A stretch of DNA of 23,756 nucleotides from a virus. The stretch is taken from positions 1 to 23,756 of the IMG/VR virus record IMGVR_UViG_3300023176_003149; one strand, written 5' to 3'. Below the pieces are notes generated by a model, which was not told the DNA's origin, did not search any database, and saw nothing but the letters and a program-made list of their open reading frames with translations. Both the position numbers and the translations under genes were made by a program. Shown in pieces: positions 23,188 through 23,756 of the stretch (within the stretch, counting starts at the first letter, position 1; each line of letters begins with the position of its first letter).

Positions 23188-23222
23188 GGGATTCTCCTTT
23201 TGCATAACGATTGTTATAAAAA

Positions 23223-23230
23223 TATTTACC
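23223..23230 (-). promoter_or_regulatory. Late promoter, minus strand (GGTAAATA)
   Basis: Read on the minus strand this is GGTAAATA. The predicted start near 23217 gives a leader of about 30 bases with AAGGAG before the ATG at 23187. It lies close to, and faces away from, the sigma-70 promoter of mazG. Confidence 0.5.
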
Positions 23231-23237
23231 AGATTGC

Positions 23238-23266
23238 TTGACAGTAATTAACAGATAGTATATAAT
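23238..23266 (+). promoter_or_regulatory. Perfect sigma-70 promoter (TTGACA-N17-TATAAT)
   Basis: TTGACA at 23238-23243 and TATAAT at 23261-23266 are 17 bases apart in the gap before mazG. Transcription should start near 23273, followed by AGAGGAG (23278-23284) and the TTG start at 23291. The leader is very like that of the gene at 369. Confidence 0.9.
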
Positions 23267-23290
23267 ATATGTAAATTAGAGGAGTTTAAA

Positions 23291-23734
23291 TTGTCTAACA
23301 TTGATCTAAACAAATACAAGGAATTCGTAGAAAAGGTTACATCTGACGAATCAAATGATCCAAATCGCTTGTATGGACGCTTGGGATATCTAAGTGGCTA
23401 TGCACACAAAACAGAAGCAGAAGTGCAGGACGAAGCACCGTGCAATGTTTCATTACTGCTTACTGGTGGCATCGGTTTGAGTTCAGAAACTGGAGAACTA
23501 AATGAAATTATTAAAAAGGTTATATTCCAAGGCAAACCTTGGAACGAGGATGTTCGCTTTCACCTTAAACGAGAACTGGGCGATATTCTTTGGTATTGGG
23601 TTAATACTTGCAGAGCATTGGATCTTGACCCTAACGAAGTAGTGGAGGAAAACGTGGAGAAACTCAAGGCACGATATCCAGGCGGAGAGTTTGATGTGCA
23701 TTACAGCGAAAATAGGAAGGACGGAGATCTCTAA
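23291..23734 (+). CDS. mazG: MazG-like nucleotide pyrophosphohydrolase
   Basis: A 147-residue MazG-type all-helical NTP pyrophosphohydrolase. The metal-binding signature is visible as 'SSETGELNEI' (64-73, Glu66, Glu69, Glu72) and 'RELGDILWYW' (94-103, Glu95, Asp98). The ending 'NVEKLKARYPGGEF' (121-134) matches single-domain phage MazG proteins. Enzymes of this type split (d)NTPs to the monophosphates; in cyanophages they were proposed to change host ppGpp levels, though nucleotide hydrolysis is better supported. It starts at TTG six bases after AGAGGAG and behind a perfect early-type promoter. The 22 bases after its stop contain an ATG at 23748, too close to the window end to judge. Confidence 0.87.
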   Translation: MSNIDLNKYKEFVEKVTSDESNDPNRLYGRLGYLSGYAHKTEAEVQDEAPCNVSLLLTGGIGLSSETGELNEIIKKVIFQGKPWNEDVRFHLKRELGDILWYWVNTCRALDLDPNEVVEENVEKLKARYPGGEFDVHYSENRKDGDL

Positions 23735-23756
23735 GAAGAAACCAGACATGGTTGTG

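Noticed and set aside
1-23756. tRNA genes, CRISPR arrays, insertion sequences, attachment sites or strong intrinsic terminators
   Set aside because: Gaps between genes are short, and none shows a cloverleaf, regularly spaced direct repeats, inverted terminal repeats or a GC-rich hairpin followed by a T run.

Overview
This window is a stretch of a double-stranded DNA tailed phage, most likely a T4-like (myovirus-type) phage of an aquatic Gram-negative bacterium. I infer this from several signs: the DNA is AT-rich and densely packed; there are T4-type late promoters (TAAATA cores) and strong sigma-70 promoters; a run of tail-fibre proteins shares the N-terminal 'NIG..NDGTGD..R.AF.K.N.NF.EL' module that I associate with marine T4-like phages; there is a GroES/gp31-like co-chaperonin and a MazG-like pyrophosphohydrolase; and there are many host-type metabolic genes. 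I see no photosynthesis genes, so the host is not shown to be a cyanobacterium. There is no tRNA, CRISPR array, insertion sequence or integrase in the window, and no gene-free stretch longer than 300 bases.

Layout. 1-290: end of a conserved phage gene. 369-2500: a large conserved phage protein behind its own sigma-70 promoter, then a fibre-like structural protein behind a late promoter. 2506-7043: a tightly packed cassette made of a GT42/sialyltransferase-like protein, a QueD/PTPS-like enzyme, KdsA (Kdo-8-phosphate synthase), a GT8-like glycosyltransferase, a eukaryote-type phosphomannomutase and the UV-damage endonuclease UvdE. Several of these overlap. The part from queD onward is preceded by a consensus promoter and a leader that folds like a preQ1-I riboswitch. 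7053-8275: superoxide dismutase, a basic AT-hook miniprotein, a small membrane protein and an A-type Fe-S carrier. 8283-8570: a zinc-ribbon protein on the minus strand. 8652-21408: the tail-fibre/structural block, consisting of a 2241-residue fibre with a C-terminal peptidase-G2-type domain, a 664-residue repeat-rich fibre, two short fibre-module proteins, an 838-residue protein with Ig-like repeats and a 200-residue fibre-module protein. 21414-22739: a small conserved phage protein, a fragment resembling the palm of bacterial DNA polymerase III alpha, another conserved phage protein and the co-chaperonin. 22736-23187: two small minus-strand genes. 23291-23734: mazG-like gene behind a perfect sigma-70 promoter.

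How it fits together. Genes that act on the host or on DNA (the queD-kdsA-glycan operon, uvdE, the pol III-like/groES group, mazG) sit behind sigma-70 consensus promoters, all with a spacer of exactly 17 bases, and are probably expressed early. Structural genes, sod and the minus-strand genes sit behind TAAATA late promoters. At four of these late promoters the predicted transcription start falls on or within two bases of the start codon and no Shine-Dalgarno sequence is present, which suggests leaderless late mRNAs. The most interesting signals are the probable preQ1-I riboswitch in front of a phage queD-like gene, the leaderless late transcripts, and the sugar cassette combining metal-type KdsA, eukaryote-type PMM and two glycosyltransferase-like proteins. 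All functional assignments come from reading motifs by eye; no database search was run.
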